This document shows positions 18,910 to 27,228 of a DNA stretch of 64,000 nt, piece after piece. The stretch lies in the NCBI RefSeq assembly GCF_003850045.1, contig NZ_RQJX01000018.1, forward strand, positions 1 through 64,000, written 5' to 3'. The DNA comes from Aeromicrobium camelliae. Lineage in GTDB: Bacteria; Actinomycetota; Actinomycetes; Propionibacteriales; Nocardioidaceae. Below the pieces are notes generated by a model that was not told the DNA's origin, searched no databases, and saw only the letters and a program-made list of their open reading frames with translations. Within the stretch, counting starts at the first letter, position 1, and the number at the start of each line of letters is the position of its first letter. The position numbers were made by a program, and so were the translations under genes.

Positions 18910-19656
18910 TCAGCGCAATCCGAGGGTCTCGGCGAGGAGCGCATAGCCGACGAAGGCGACGATGTCGAGGATCGCGTGGGCGATCACGAGCGGCATGACG
19001 CGCCCGGTGCGGTGATACCAGTAGCCGAAGACCACTCCCATGATGGCATTGCCGAGGCCCTGACCGAACCCCTGGTACAGGTGATACGTGCCGCGCAGCA
19101 GGGCGCTCACGGCGATCATCGTCGGAACCGACCAGCAGAGTTGCCGCAGCCGCGTCATGAGGTAGCCGACGACGACGACCTCCTCGAGGACGGCGTTCTG
19201 CAACGCCGCGAGGATGAGCAGGGGATAGGTCCACCACGGCGCGCCCGCCGGGCTCAAGACGATGTCGGCGGTGACGCCGAGCTCTCGGCCGACCGCGTAG
19301 ACACCGAGCCCGGGCAGCCCGATGACGGCGGCGAGGACGGCACCCCAGGCCAGGTCGCGCAGCGGGCGGGAGCCGTCCAGGCCGAGGCGGCGCCAGGGAG
19401 ACGGGCGTCCTGGATCACTCGCGAGCAGGAAGAGCGCGAGTGCCACCGGCACGAGGGCGAAGCCGATGCTCAGCACCTGGAGGGTGACGTCGTGCCACAC
19501 CATCTCGCTGCGGCGTGGGTTGAGTGTGGCGGTGGATTCGCCGAGCGGGCCGCGGGCCAGCTTGGCGAGGAGGCTGACGACGGCATAGACCGCCGACTGC
19601 CCGAGCGAGAGGCCGAGGACGATCCAGATCTCCGCCCGAAGACGACGAGGACTCAC
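18910..19656 (-). CDS. CPBP family intramembrane protease homologue
   Basis: A 248-aa polytopic membrane protein of the CPBP (CAAX protease/bacteriocin-processing) family. The first motif appears as LEEVVVVGYLMTRLR: both glutamates are kept but the arginine of the classical EExxxR is a valine. Later HLYQGFGQGLGNAIMG and AHAILDIVAF supply the conserved histidines. GTG 19656 overlaps by 4 nt the stop of a 17-codon ORF (19653-19706), so its translation may depend on that ORF. hrpA follows 4 nt downstream, probably co-transcribed. The substrate is unknown. Confidence 0.88.
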   Translation of the reverse strand: MSPRRLRAEIWIVLGLSLGQSAVYAVVSLLAKLARGPLGESTATLNPRRSEMVWHDVTLQVLSIGFALVPVALALFLLASDPGRPSPWRRLGLDGSRPLRDLAWGAVLAAVIGLPGLGVYAVGRELGVTADIVLSPAGAPWWTYPLLILAALQNAVLEEVVVVGYLMTRLRQLCWSVPTMIAVSALLRGTYHLYQGFGQGLGNAIMGVVFGYWYHRTGRVMPLVIAHAILDIVAFVGYALLAETLGLR

Positions 19657-19706
19657 CGTTCGTCGGCACCGAGAACGTCGCGGGTGCCGCCACTGGTGAA
19701 GCTCAT
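19653..19706 (-). CDS. Putative 17-codon leaderless upstream ORF
   Basis: A tiny open frame encodes MSFTSGGTRDVLGADER and stops with TGA that overlaps the GTG start of the CPBP gene (GTGA). TAGACT (complement of 19713-19718) lies 6 nt before its ATG, the leaderless pattern seen throughout this window. The CPBP gene itself has no clear ribosome binding site. The simplest reading is that ribosomes initiate on this ORF at the mRNA 5' end and re-initiate at the protease. Codon use is compatible with coding. Conservation would be needed to call it a real gene. Confidence 0.45.
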   Translation of the reverse strand: MSFTSGGTRDVLGADER

Positions 19707-19747
19707 GCGGGCAGTCTAGTGCGCGGGCCGGTCGGGGTCGGTCGCAC

Positions 19748-19753
19748 TAAGGT
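19748..19753 (+). promoter_or_regulatory. -10 hexamer for the DUF445 gene
   Basis: TAAGGT is followed by 6 nt and ATG 19760, with no Shine-Dalgarno sequence. It fits the leaderless promoter pattern of the window. Promoter activity is inferred. Confidence 0.45.
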
Positions 19754-19759
19754 GCCTGC

Positions 19760-21019
19760 ATGACGAGCCTCGCGCTTCCTTCCGAGCTGTCCGCGGCCGA
19801 CGGCGAACGGCGACGTCGCCTCCGCGTTATGCGGACGGTCGCCACGTCGCTGCTCCTGCTCGCCGCCGTCGTCTTCCTCCTGACGCGCGACGGTGAGGGG
19901 TGGGTGGGCTACGTGCACGCCGCCTCCGAGGCTGCGATGGTGGGCGCGATCGCGGACTGGTTCGCCGTCACGGCGTTGTTCAAGCGCCCGCTCGGTCTAC
20001 CGATCCCGCACACCGCGCTCGTGCCGCGCAAGAAGGAGCAACTCGGGGCCAGTCTTCAGGAGTTCGTCAGCGAGAACTTCCTGCGACCGGAGGTGATCCG
20101 CGAGCGCGTGGATCAGGCCGGTGTGTCGGTTCGTCTCGGCCGGTGGCTCGCCGACGACGCGCATGCCCGACGGCTCGTCGACGAGGGGTCCGACATTGCG
20201 GCGGACGTCCTCGCCGCCATCGATCCTGCGGACGTCGAGGCGGTGCTGACGGACATGATCATCCTGCGCATCCTCGAGGAGCCGTTGAGTCCGGCCATCG
20301 GTGAGCTGCTCGCTGAGGTCGTCCGGGAGGAGGCCCATCATGGGCTCGTCGACCTGGTCCTCGACGAGTTGGGCGGGTGGATGGACCGGCATCCTGATCG
20401 GCTCACCGCGCTCGTGACGGAACGGGCGCCGAGTTGGTCACCGGAGTGGGCTAACCGGCTCGTCGCCGATCGTCTCGTGCGGGAAGCGCGCTCGTGGGTC
20501 GACGACATCCGCACGGACCCGCAGAGTAGCGCGCGACGAGCGCTGGACCAGTGGCTCGCGGAGGTGGCCGAGGATCTCCAGCACGACCCGGAGACGGCCG
20601 CAGCCGCCGAACGGCTCAAGCAACGGCTGCTCACCCAGCCCAAGACCCTGGCGACGGCCGTGCGGCTGTGGGACACCCTGCGGATCGCGATCATCAGTGC
20701 GCTCCGCGATCGCGACGGACTTCTGCGCCGGCGGTTCCACCAGGAGGTCGTGCACTTCGCGGAGCGACTCCAGCACGACGCGGCCCTGCGCGAGCGCGTC
20801 GATCGCGTCGCGCGTGACGCGTCCGGCGCGATCGTGGGGCGCTACGGAGGCGAGATCGCGACGGTCATCTCCGCGACGGTCGATCGCTGGGACGGCCGCG
20901 AGACGGCGCGGCGGATCGAGCTGCACGTCGGGCGGGACCTGCAGTTCATCCGGATCAACGGGACGGTCGTGGGCGGCCTGGTGGGCGTGCTCATCCACGC
21001 CGCGACGACGCTGCTCTGA
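19760..21019 (+). CDS. DUF445 family membrane protein
   Basis: A 419-aa protein of the DUF445 (YjiN-like) family. One N-terminal membrane segment (RTVATSLLLLAAVVFLL) is followed by the conserved AMVGAIADWFAVTALFKRPLG block. A long helical region then runs to a C-terminal hydrophobic hairpin near VGGLVGVLIHAATTLL. Function is unknown; members are envelope-associated. The gene is divergent from the CPBP unit and begins with a probable leaderless ATG. It is convergent with the phosphomannomutase gene, 1 nt apart. Confidence 0.93.
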   Translation: MTSLALPSELSAADGERRRRLRVMRTVATSLLLLAAVVFLLTRDGEGWVGYVHAASEAAMVGAIADWFAVTALFKRPLGLPIPHTALVPRKKEQLGASLQEFVSENFLRPEVIRERVDQAGVSVRLGRWLADDAHARRLVDEGSDIAADVLAAIDPADVEAVLTDMIILRILEEPLSPAIGELLAEVVREEAHHGLVDLVLDELGGWMDRHPDRLTALVTERAPSWSPEWANRLVADRLVREARSWVDDIRTDPQSSARRALDQWLAEVAEDLQHDPETAAAAERLKQRLLTQPKTLATAVRLWDTLRIAIISALRDRDGLLRRRFHQEVVHFAERLQHDAALRERVDRVARDASGAIVGRYGGEIATVISATVDRWDGRETARRIELHVGRDLQFIRINGTVVGGLVGVLIHAATTLL

Positions 21020-21020
21020 C

Positions 21021-22649
21021 TCAGGCCGAGACGAGGGCCCGCACGTCGTCGGACAACTTCGTCAGCTCGGCCTCGGCGAGGGCGCGCGTGGTGTCAGCGG
21101 TTCCGGCCCAGTCGACCACGATCTGCAGGTAGCACTTCAGCTTCGGCTCGGTGCCCGATGGACGGACGATGACGCGGGCGCCGCCGGAGAGGCCGAGGCG
21201 GACACCGTCGGTGGGCGGAAGGCCGGCGTATCCCTCGGCCAGATCATCGATGGCGTGCACCGCCCGGCCGCCGAGTTCGCGCGGCGGGGTAGCGCGGACC
21301 CGCTCCATCAGCGCGTCGAGTTCCGCGACGTCGCTGACGCGCAACGCGACCTGGCCTGTGGCGTGCCATCCGTGTTCGGCGTAGATCTGTTCGAGTCGAC
21401 GCAGCAGGTTCGTGCCTTGCGCGTGCAGCCGGGCCGCAAGGTCGAGCACCACGAGCGCAGCGCTGATCCCGTCCTTGTCCCGCGCGATCTGCGGGGCCAC
21501 GCAGTACCCGAGGGCCTCCTCATAGCCGAACGCGAGTCCTGGCACCTTGCCGATCCACTTGAAGCCGGTCAAGGTCTGCTCCCACGGCTGCTGACGAGCG
21601 GCGGCGAGGCGCCCCACCAGGTCCGACGACACGATGGACGCCGCGTACGTTCCCTGCACGCCGTCGCGAAGCCGCGCGTCGGCCACGAGCGCACCGAGCT
21701 CGTCGCCGGTGAGCATCCGGTATCCGCCGGACGGCAGTCGCACTCCAACGGCACACCGGTCGGCGTCCGGGTCGTTCGCGATGACGAGCGCGGCGTCCAT
21801 CGCCTCAGCTTCGGCGAGGGCGAGGTCCATCGCGCCCGGCTCCTCGGGGTTCGGGAACGTGACGGTTGGGAAGTCGGGGTCGGGTTGCGCCTGCGCCGCG
21901 ACGACGCGCAGCGGAGCGAATCCTGCCTGTGCCACCGCCTGGCTCAGCACCTCGTAGCCGACGCCGTGCAGCGGCGTGTAGACGACCTCCAGGTCACGGC
22001 GCTCTCGGTCGCCGACGAGGCTGACGACCTGCGCGACGTACGCATCGACGAGGTCGTCGCCGGCCACGGTGAACGCCTCGGAACGCGGCAGCGTGTCGAC
22101 CGGGCCGACCGCCGCGATGTGTGCCGCGATCTGTGCGTCCACGGGAGCGGTGATCTGGCTCGAGTCCGCGAGATAGACCTTGTACCCGTTGTCGCGCGGC
22201 GGATTGTGCGACGCGGTGACCATGATCCCGGCGCTACAGCCCAGGTGACGGATCGCGAAGGCGAGCACCGGCGTGGGCAAGGCTCGGGGGAGCAGTGTGA
22301 CGCGGACGCCGGCTCCCGCGAGAACCTCGGCGGTGTCGCGGGCGAATCGGCGAGACTGGTGCCGTGCGTCGAAACCGACCACCACCGAGGGCGCGTCCTC
22401 CTGCTCGAGCAGGTGGTTGGCGAGGCCGCGAGCAGCCTGCATGACGACCACCCGGTTCATCCGGAGCGGACCCGGTCCCAGTTCCCCGCGCAATCCGGCG
22501 GTCCCGAACGCGAGGCGCCCGGCGAAGAGGCGCTCCAGTGCGGCGCGGTCGCGACGTTCGACCAACTGGCGCAGGTGCGATGCCGTGTCGGGGTCCGGGT
22601 CCTGGGCGATCCACGCGCGGGCCTGGTCAAAGACGTCCGGCGCGGTCAC
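21021..22649 (-). CDS. Phosphomannomutase/phosphoglucomutase family protein
   Basis: A 542-aa alpha-D-phosphohexomutase that interconverts hexose 1- and 6-phosphates (mannose or glucose), feeding GDP-mannose or glycogen pathways. The active-site phosphoserine loop is [12 protein letters not shown] with S147. The metal loop is ANDPDADR, the sugar-binding loop FGYEEALGY, and the phosphate-binding loop RPSGTEPK near the C-terminus. GTG 22649 overlaps by 4 nt the stop of the upstream purine nucleoside phosphorylase gene; the frame stays open upstream only as antisense to nothing recognisable. M. tuberculosis has the same deoD-pmmB neighbourhood (from memory). Confidence 0.94.
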   Translation of the reverse strand: MTAPDVFDQARAWIAQDPDPDTASHLRQLVERRDRAALERLFAGRLAFGTAGLRGELGPGPLRMNRVVVMQAARGLANHLLEQEDAPSVVVGFDARHQSRRFARDTAEVLAGAGVRVTLLPRALPTPVLAFAIRHLGCSAGIMVTASHNPPRDNGYKVYLADSSQITAPVDAQIAAHIAAVGPVDTLPRSEAFTVAGDDLVDAYVAQVVSLVGDRERRDLEVVYTPLHGVGYEVLSQAVAQAGFAPLRVVAAQAQPDPDFPTVTFPNPEEPGAMDLALAEAEAMDAALVIANDPDADRCAVGVRLPSGGYRMLTGDELGALVADARLRDGVQGTYAASIVSSDLVGRLAAARQQPWEQTLTGFKWIGKVPGLAFGYEEALGYCVAPQIARDKDGISAALVVLDLAARLHAQGTNLLRRLEQIYAEHGWHATGQVALRVSDVAELDALMERVRATPPRELGGRAVHAIDDLAEGYAGLPPTDGVRLGLSGGARVIVRPSGTEPKLKCYLQIVVDWAGTADTTRALAEAELTKLSDDVRALVSA

Positions 22650-23452
22650 GCGGCGGCTCCTCCGATGCGCGGCAGCACGTCCGCCAGCAGGGTGCCCATG
22701 CGCGCGGCGGAGGCCCGGCCGGCTTCGAGTACCTCCGCGTGGTCGAGCGGCTGACCGCCGATTCCCGCCGCGAGGTTCGTGACGAGGCTGATGCCGAGGA
22801 CGTCCAGGCCCGCCTCGCGAGCCGCGATGGCCTCCAGGACCGTGGACATGCCGACCAGCGACCCGCCGATGGCCCGCACCATCGCGATCTCCGCGGGCGT
22901 CTCGTAGTGCGGCCCCGGGAACTGCACGTACACGCCCTCGTCCAGGGTCGGGTCGACCTCGCGGACCAGTTCGCGCAGGCGCGGCGTGTAGAGGTCGGTC
23001 AGGTCGATGAAGTTGGCACCGGCGATCGGCGACGTGGCCGTGAGATTGATGTGGTCGCGGATCAGCACCGGCGTCCCCGGAGTCCATGACGGGTCGAGGC
23101 CTCCGCACCCGTTCGTCAGCACCATGGTCCGGACTCCGGCGGCTGCGGCGGTGCGGACGCCATGTACCACGGCTTCCACGCCCTTGCCCTCGTAGAAGTG
23201 CGTGCGGCCAAGAAAGACCAGCGCGTGGGTGTCTCCGATGGGGACGGAGCGGACGGTGCCGCCGTGCCCCTCGACGGCCGGCGCGGAGAAGTGCGGCAGT
23301 TCTGCGGCAGGGAACTCGGCGACCGGTTCGCCCAGTGCGTCGGCGGCGGGCAACCAGCCGGATCCCATGACGAGGGCGACGGTGTGATCGACGTTCCCGG
23401 TCTTCTCTCGGAGGACGTCGGCGGCTTCGCGGGCGCGGTCGTAGGCGTTCAC
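22646..23452 (-). CDS. Purine-nucleoside phosphorylase
   Basis: A 268-aa trimeric-type purine nucleoside phosphorylase, which splits inosine or guanosine with phosphate to base and ribose 1-phosphate. Motifs: [13 protein letters not shown] (phosphate loop), [25 protein letters not shown], a purine-site [11 protein letters not shown] and the [15 protein letters not shown] signature. GTG 23452 lies 6 nt after TAGGGT (complement of 23456-23461), suggesting a leaderless transcript. The downstream phosphomannomutase can use the ribose 1-phosphate/hexose-phosphate mutase chemistry, which explains the frequent pairing. Confidence 0.94.
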   Translation of the reverse strand: MNAYDRAREAADVLREKTGNVDHTVALVMGSGWLPAADALGEPVAEFPAAELPHFSAPAVEGHGGTVRSVPIGDTHALVFLGRTHFYEGKGVEAVVHGVRTAAAAGVRTMVLTNGCGGLDPSWTPGTPVLIRDHINLTATSPIAGANFIDLTDLYTPRLRELVREVDPTLDEGVYVQFPGPHYETPAEIAMVRAIGGSLVGMSTVLEAIAAREAGLDVLGISLVTNLAAGIGGQPLDHAEVLEAGRASAARMGTLLADVLPRIGGAAA

Positions 23453-23526
23453 CGGCCCACCCTACGACAGGAACGATCTCGATGGTGGGGTCCACGATGT
23501 GAGCGGGCCCGCACCGGAACTGGCAC

Positions 23527-23570
23527 TTAGGTCTGCTTTACTTAGGGTGCCCTAGCCAAGGGCGACCTAA
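23527..23570 (+). promoter_or_regulatory. Cluster of DtxR/IdeR-like iron boxes upstream of hmuT
   Basis: Several TTAGGT-type half-sites lie just before the haem operon. They are TTAGGT at 23527-23532, a box starting TTAGGGTGCCCTAGCC at 23542-23560 (12 of 19 matches by hand to TTAGGTTAGGCTAACCTAA, with perfect TAGGG-TG-CCCTA symmetry) and ACCTAA at 23565-23570. The cluster ends 5 nt before the AAGGAG ribosome binding site, so a bound repressor would block transcription. Iron-dependent repression by a DtxR/IdeR homologue is inferred. Confidence 0.65.
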
Positions 23571-23588
23571 CTCGAAGGAGTGCGATCC

Positions 23589-24698
23589 GTGGCCCCTCGT
23601 TCCGTTCGTCCGCTCGTGAGCCTCGCCGTCGCGGCGTTGGTGCTCGCGGGCTGTGGTGCCAGTGGTACGGCGTCGGACCCAGGTGAGGGTGCGGGGGAGC
23701 GGCTGCCGCTGGAGGAGTTGACCCCGGTCGCCGATCCCCGCGCGGTCGAAGGCCCCGCGACGGCCGTTCTCGGGGACCGAGCCGTCGAGCCGGTGGTGGA
23801 GAAGGCCCAACCGGCACTCCCGGTCACCGTCACCTCTCACGAGCGCGGCGGCGCCACGCAGCCGGTCACCGTCGAGGACGCCTCACGGATCGTCGCGTTC
23901 GACATGTCCGGGTCGATCGCGGCCACGGTCTGGGGTCTGGGGTTGGGCGATCGGCTCGTCGGCCGCGACCAGGCAGCCGGGTTCGCGGGCATCGAGGACG
24001 TCGAGGTCGTCACTAGCGGCGGACACGCCATCAACGCCGAAGCGGTCATGGCCCTGCGCCCGACGGTCATCGTCACCGACGGCTCTGTCGGTCCGCGCGA
24101 CGTCGTCGAGCAGTTGCGCAGCGCGGGCGTCCCCGTCGTCTTCGTCGAGCGGGATCCGTCCATGACGGGAGCGGCCGAACTGGCGCGCTCGGTCGGGCAG
24201 GCCCTCGGCGTCGCGCAGGAGGGGGAGCAGCTCGCACAACGCATTCAGCGCGAGGTCGAGGCGGTCACGACCACGGTCGCCGAGCGGCTGGCCCCGGAGG
24301 AGCCGCTCGCGATCGCCTTCCTCTACATCCGCGGCGACGCGGGCATCTACTACCTGTTCGGCCGAGGGTCGGGAGCGGACGATCTCATCACCGCGCTCGG
24401 CGGCCGCGACATCGGCACGGAGAACGGGTGGGGCGAGTACACACCGCTCACCGACGAAGCGCTCGTTGCGGCCGACCCGGATGTCATCCTCGTGATGACG
24501 CACGGACTCGAGTCGGCCGGTGGCGTCGACGGGCTCATCGAGTCGAAGCCCGCCATCGCCGCGACGACCGCGGGTCGGAACCGCCGCATCGTCGACATGG
24601 CCGACGCCGACGTCCTCTCCTTCGGCCCTCGCTCAGCCGGCGTGATCGACGCGCTCGCTCGTGCTCTCTACACCGCACCGGACGCAGGCGGAGCATGA
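23589..24698 (+). CDS. hmuT: Haemin ABC transporter substrate-binding lipoprotein HmuT
   Basis: Extracytoplasmic haem-binding lipoprotein, 369 aa. The signal peptide ends in the lipobox LAGC with the lipidated C22. The mature part matches cluster-C periplasmic-binding proteins of the HmuT/BtuF type: RIVAFDMSGSIAATVWGLGLGDRLVG, read in two parts, then EAVMALRPTVIVTD and TENGWGEYTPLTDEALVAADPD. GTG 23589 is taken because AAGGAG (23575-23580) sits 8 nt upstream; GTG 23580 would overlap that site. It begins the hmuTUVO operon, each junction overlapping by 1-4 nt, under putative iron boxes. Confidence 0.92.
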   Translation: MAPRSVRPLVSLAVAALVLAGCGASGTASDPGEGAGERLPLEELTPVADPRAVEGPATAVLGDRAVEPVVEKAQPALPVTVTSHERGGATQPVTVEDASRIVAFDMSGSIAATVWGLGLGDRLVGRDQAAGFAGIEDVEVVTSGGHAINAEAVMALRPTVIVTDGSVGPRDVVEQLRSAGVPVVFVERDPSMTGAAELARSVGQALGVAQEGEQLAQRIQREVEAVTTTVAERLAPEEPLAIAFLYIRGDAGIYYLFGRGSGADDLITALGGRDIGTENGWGEYTPLTDEALVAADPDVILVMTHGLESAGGVDGLIESKPAIAATTAGRNRRIVDMADADVLSFGPRSAGVIDALARALYTAPDAGGA

Positions 24699-25723
24699 GA
24701 AGAGTCGTCGTCCTCGCCACGCTCACCGGCGCGCTGCTCGTCGGTCTCGTCGTCTCGGCGCGCGTCGGCCAGCTCCCGGTCAGCACCACCGACGTGGTGG
24801 GCGCGGCGCTCGCGCGCCTGGGAATCACGAGCGGTTGGGCGCCGAGCGACGAGGTCGTCGCCATGACGCTCGAGCAGATCCGCTTTCCGCGGGTAGCGCT
24901 GAGTGCGCTGGTGGGCGCCGCGCTCGCGGTCGGCGGAGCGGTCATGCAGGCGATCTTCGGCAATCCGCTCGCCGAGCCCGGTGTGGTCGGAGTCTCGTCC
25001 GGGGCGGCGCTCGGCGCGGCGGCGGCGATCGCGTCCGGCGTGAGCGTCGCGGGCGGGGCCGGCGTCGCGGCCGCGGCGTTTGTCTGCGGCTTTCTCGCGA
25101 CCTTCCTGGTCTACGTGACGGCCCGCGCGAACGGGCGCACCGAGGTCGTCACGCTGTTGCTGACCGGCATCGCGGTCAATGCCTTCGCCGGTGCCGGCAT
25201 CGCGCTGGTCATGTTCGTGGGCGACACCGCTTCGCGGGAGCAGATCGTCTTCTGGCAGCTGGGCAGCCTCAACGGTGCTCGCTGGCACGAGGTGGCCGTC
25301 GTGACCGCGATCGTGGTGCCGACGACCCTCATCGCGCTCGCACTCGCCCGCCGCTACGACCTTCTGAGCCTCGGCGAGCGCTCCGCGGCTCACCTCGGGG
25401 TCCGCGTCGAGGCGCTGCGCGTGGGCTCCATCGCTCTGGTGGCGTTGCTCACCGCAGCAGCTGTCGCCTTCGCAGGGATCATCTCGTTCGTCGGATTGGT
25501 GGTGCCCCACAGCATCCGCATGCTGCTCGGCCCAAGCCACCGGGGATTGCTCGCCGCGAGTGCCATCGCCGGCGCCGCGCTCCTGGTCTGGTGCGACCTG
25601 CTCGCCCGTACCGCCGTGGCGGGCGCCGATCTGCCAATCGGCATGATCACCGCGCTCATCGGCGGTCCCTTCTTCTTCGTCCTGATCCGACAGGCGCGCT
25701 CGCGGGCAGGGGGATGGGGATGA
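24695..25723 (+). CDS. hmuU: Haemin ABC transporter permease HmuU
   Basis: FecCD-family permease, 342 aa, with about ten membrane helices. Landmarks are RFPRVALSALVGAALAVGGAVMQ, read in two parts, then NPLAEPGVVGVSSGAALG, the ATPase-coupling region LGERSAAHLGV, FAGIISFVGLVVPHSIR and ADLPIGMITALIGGPFFFVL. It would import haem delivered by HmuT, powered by HmuV. ATG 24695 overlaps the hmuT stop in an ATGA, so translation is coupled. Confidence 0.94.
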   Translation: MRRVVVLATLTGALLVGLVVSARVGQLPVSTTDVVGAALARLGITSGWAPSDEVVAMTLEQIRFPRVALSALVGAALAVGGAVMQAIFGNPLAEPGVVGVSSGAALGAAAAIASGVSVAGGAGVAAAAFVCGFLATFLVYVTARANGRTEVVTLLLTGIAVNAFAGAGIALVMFVGDTASREQIVFWQLGSLNGARWHEVAVVTAIVVPTTLIALALARRYDLLSLGERSAAHLGVRVEALRVGSIALVALLTAAAVAFAGIISFVGLVVPHSIRMLLGPSHRGLLAASAIAGAALLVWCDLLARTAVAGADLPIGMITALIGGPFFFVLIRQARSRAGGWG

Positions 25724-26508
25724 CCGAGCTCACGTACCGGGTCCGCGACCTCACCGTCCGCCGCGGCGAGCGGTCCTTGCTCGACGGCGTGGACCTCGAT
25801 GTCGCCGCGGGGGAGATGGTGGCGATCGTCGGCCCGAACGGCGCTGGAAAGTCGACGCTCGTCGCAGCGCTCGCCGGCGACGTCCGGCCCGAGGCGGGCA
25901 CCGTGGAGTTCGACGGACGGCCGCTGGGCGACTGGCGCCCGCGCGACCTCGCCCGTCGACGTTCCGTGCTGTTGCAGTCGCACGCGGTGAGTTTCGGCTA
26001 CACCGTCGACGAGGTCGTCGCGATGGGGCGCAGCCCGTGGCCCGCCGACCCCGAACGCGATGAGGCCGCCGTCGAACGGGCGATCGAGCGTGCGGACGTG
26101 GCGCACCTGCGCGCGCGCTCGTACCTCGCGCTGTCCGGCGGTGAGCGGGCGCGCGTGTCACTCGCGCGCGTGCTCGCCCAGGACACCGACGTGATGCTGC
26201 TGGACGAACCGACCGCGGCGCTCGACCTTCGCCACCAGGAGGACGTCCTGCGCTGCGCCGCCGAGGACGCGCAGGCCGGTCGAACGGTCGTCGTGGTCTT
26301 GCACGACCTGTCGCTTGCGGCCGCCTATGCCTCCCGTGTCCTCATGCTCGACCGCGGGCGGGTGGCGGCCCACGGCCTCCCTCGCGACGTACTCACCCCC
26401 GAGCGTGTCCGAACCGTCTACGGTATCGATATCGCGCTCCTTCACGGCCCCGACGGTTCACTGCTGGTCGTCCCGGACCGTCGTCCCACCCCCGAAAGGA
26501 ACCGCTGA
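25720..26508 (+). CDS. hmuV: Haemin ABC transporter ATP-binding protein HmuV
   Basis: ATPase of the haem importer, 262 aa. Walker A is GPNGAGKST, the Q-loop LLQSHAVSFGYTVDEVV, the signature LSGGERARVSLARVLAQ, Walker B VMLLDEPTAALDL and the switch histidine VVLHDLSLAA. ATG 25720 overlaps the hmuU stop (ATGA); a second ATG two codons earlier (25714) is possible. The C-terminal 30 residues with YGIDIALLHGPDGSLLVVPD are typical of HmuV/FecE proteins. Confidence 0.94.
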   Translation: MTELTYRVRDLTVRRGERSLLDGVDLDVAAGEMVAIVGPNGAGKSTLVAALAGDVRPEAGTVEFDGRPLGDWRPRDLARRRSVLLQSHAVSFGYTVDEVVAMGRSPWPADPERDEAAVERAIERADVAHLRARSYLALSGGERARVSLARVLAQDTDVMLLDEPTAALDLRHQEDVLRCAAEDAQAGRTVVVVLHDLSLAAAYASRVLMLDRGRVAAHGLPRDVLTPERVRTVYGIDIALLHGPDGSLLVVPDRRPTPERNR

Positions 26509-27185
26509 TGCCCGCCACTATTCCCGAGACGGCCACGCCGCCGCTGTCGGTCCTCATGCGCGACGGCTCGGTCATCGAGCATCGAGAGGCCGAGAGCTCG
26601 GACTTCATGGCCACGATGCTCGACGGCCGCGTGAATGCGGCCGGATACACCGCGTACCTCGGTGCGTTGCGTCCCGTCTACGCGGCGCTCGAGGAGGTGG
26701 GACGCGAGCTGGCGGACCACCCGGTCGCGGGCCGCATCGTCGACTCGCGCCTCGACCGCCTCCCGGCGCTCGAGGCGGATCTGCAGTACTGGACCGCCCG
26801 CGCCGGTCACGCGCCCGTCGAGGCACCATCGCCGGCGGTCGTCGCGTACGCGGAGCGCCTGTTCGAGACCAGGAACGACCCCGCGCTCTACGTCGCCCAC
26901 CACTACACCCGGTATCTCGGAGATCTCAGCGGCGGACAGGCGATCGGCCGGATCCTGGGGCGGACCTACGAGATCGAGCGCGGGGGACCGGGGCTGACGT
27001 TCTACGAATTCCCGCTCATCGAGAAGCCGAAGCCGTACAAGGACGGATACCGCGCCCGCCTCGACGCTCTTCCGCTTGCCAGCGAGGACCAGCAGCGGGT
27101 GGTCGAGGAGGTGCGTCTCGCCTTCGCGCTCAACGGTGCGGTGTTCAGTGAGCTGACGGATCGCCTCGACGAGTACACCGCCTGA
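26508..27185 (+). CDS. hmuO: Haem oxygenase
   Basis: Biliverdin-producing haem oxygenase, 225 aa, which opens the haem ring to release iron after uptake by HmuTUV. The proximal haem ligand is most likely H25 in IEHREAES; the distal helix carries YLGDLSGGQAIGRI, the family hallmark, followed by FYEFPLIEKPKPYKDGYR. Its ATG shares one base with the hmuV stop (TGATG), and AAAGGA lies in the end of hmuV. The order transporter-then-oxygenase matches the corynebacterial haem-iron system, although there hmuO is a separate locus. Confidence 0.95.
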   Translation: MPATIPETATPPLSVLMRDGSVIEHREAESSDFMATMLDGRVNAAGYTAYLGALRPVYAALEEVGRELADHPVAGRIVDSRLDRLPALEADLQYWTARAGHAPVEAPSPAVVAYAERLFETRNDPALYVAHHYTRYLGDLSGGQAIGRILGRTYEIERGGPGLTFYEFPLIEKPKPYKDGYRARLDALPLASEDQQRVVEEVRLAFALNGAVFSELTDRLDEYTA

Positions 27186-27228
27186 CCACGATTGGCTCTC
27201 GCCACCGGATCTACGGAAGAATGACCGC

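Noticed and set aside
16056..18998. A 980-codon open frame antisense to hrpA
   Set aside because: It has no recognisable motif and mirrors the codon structure of HrpA. Long antisense frames are expected at this GC content.
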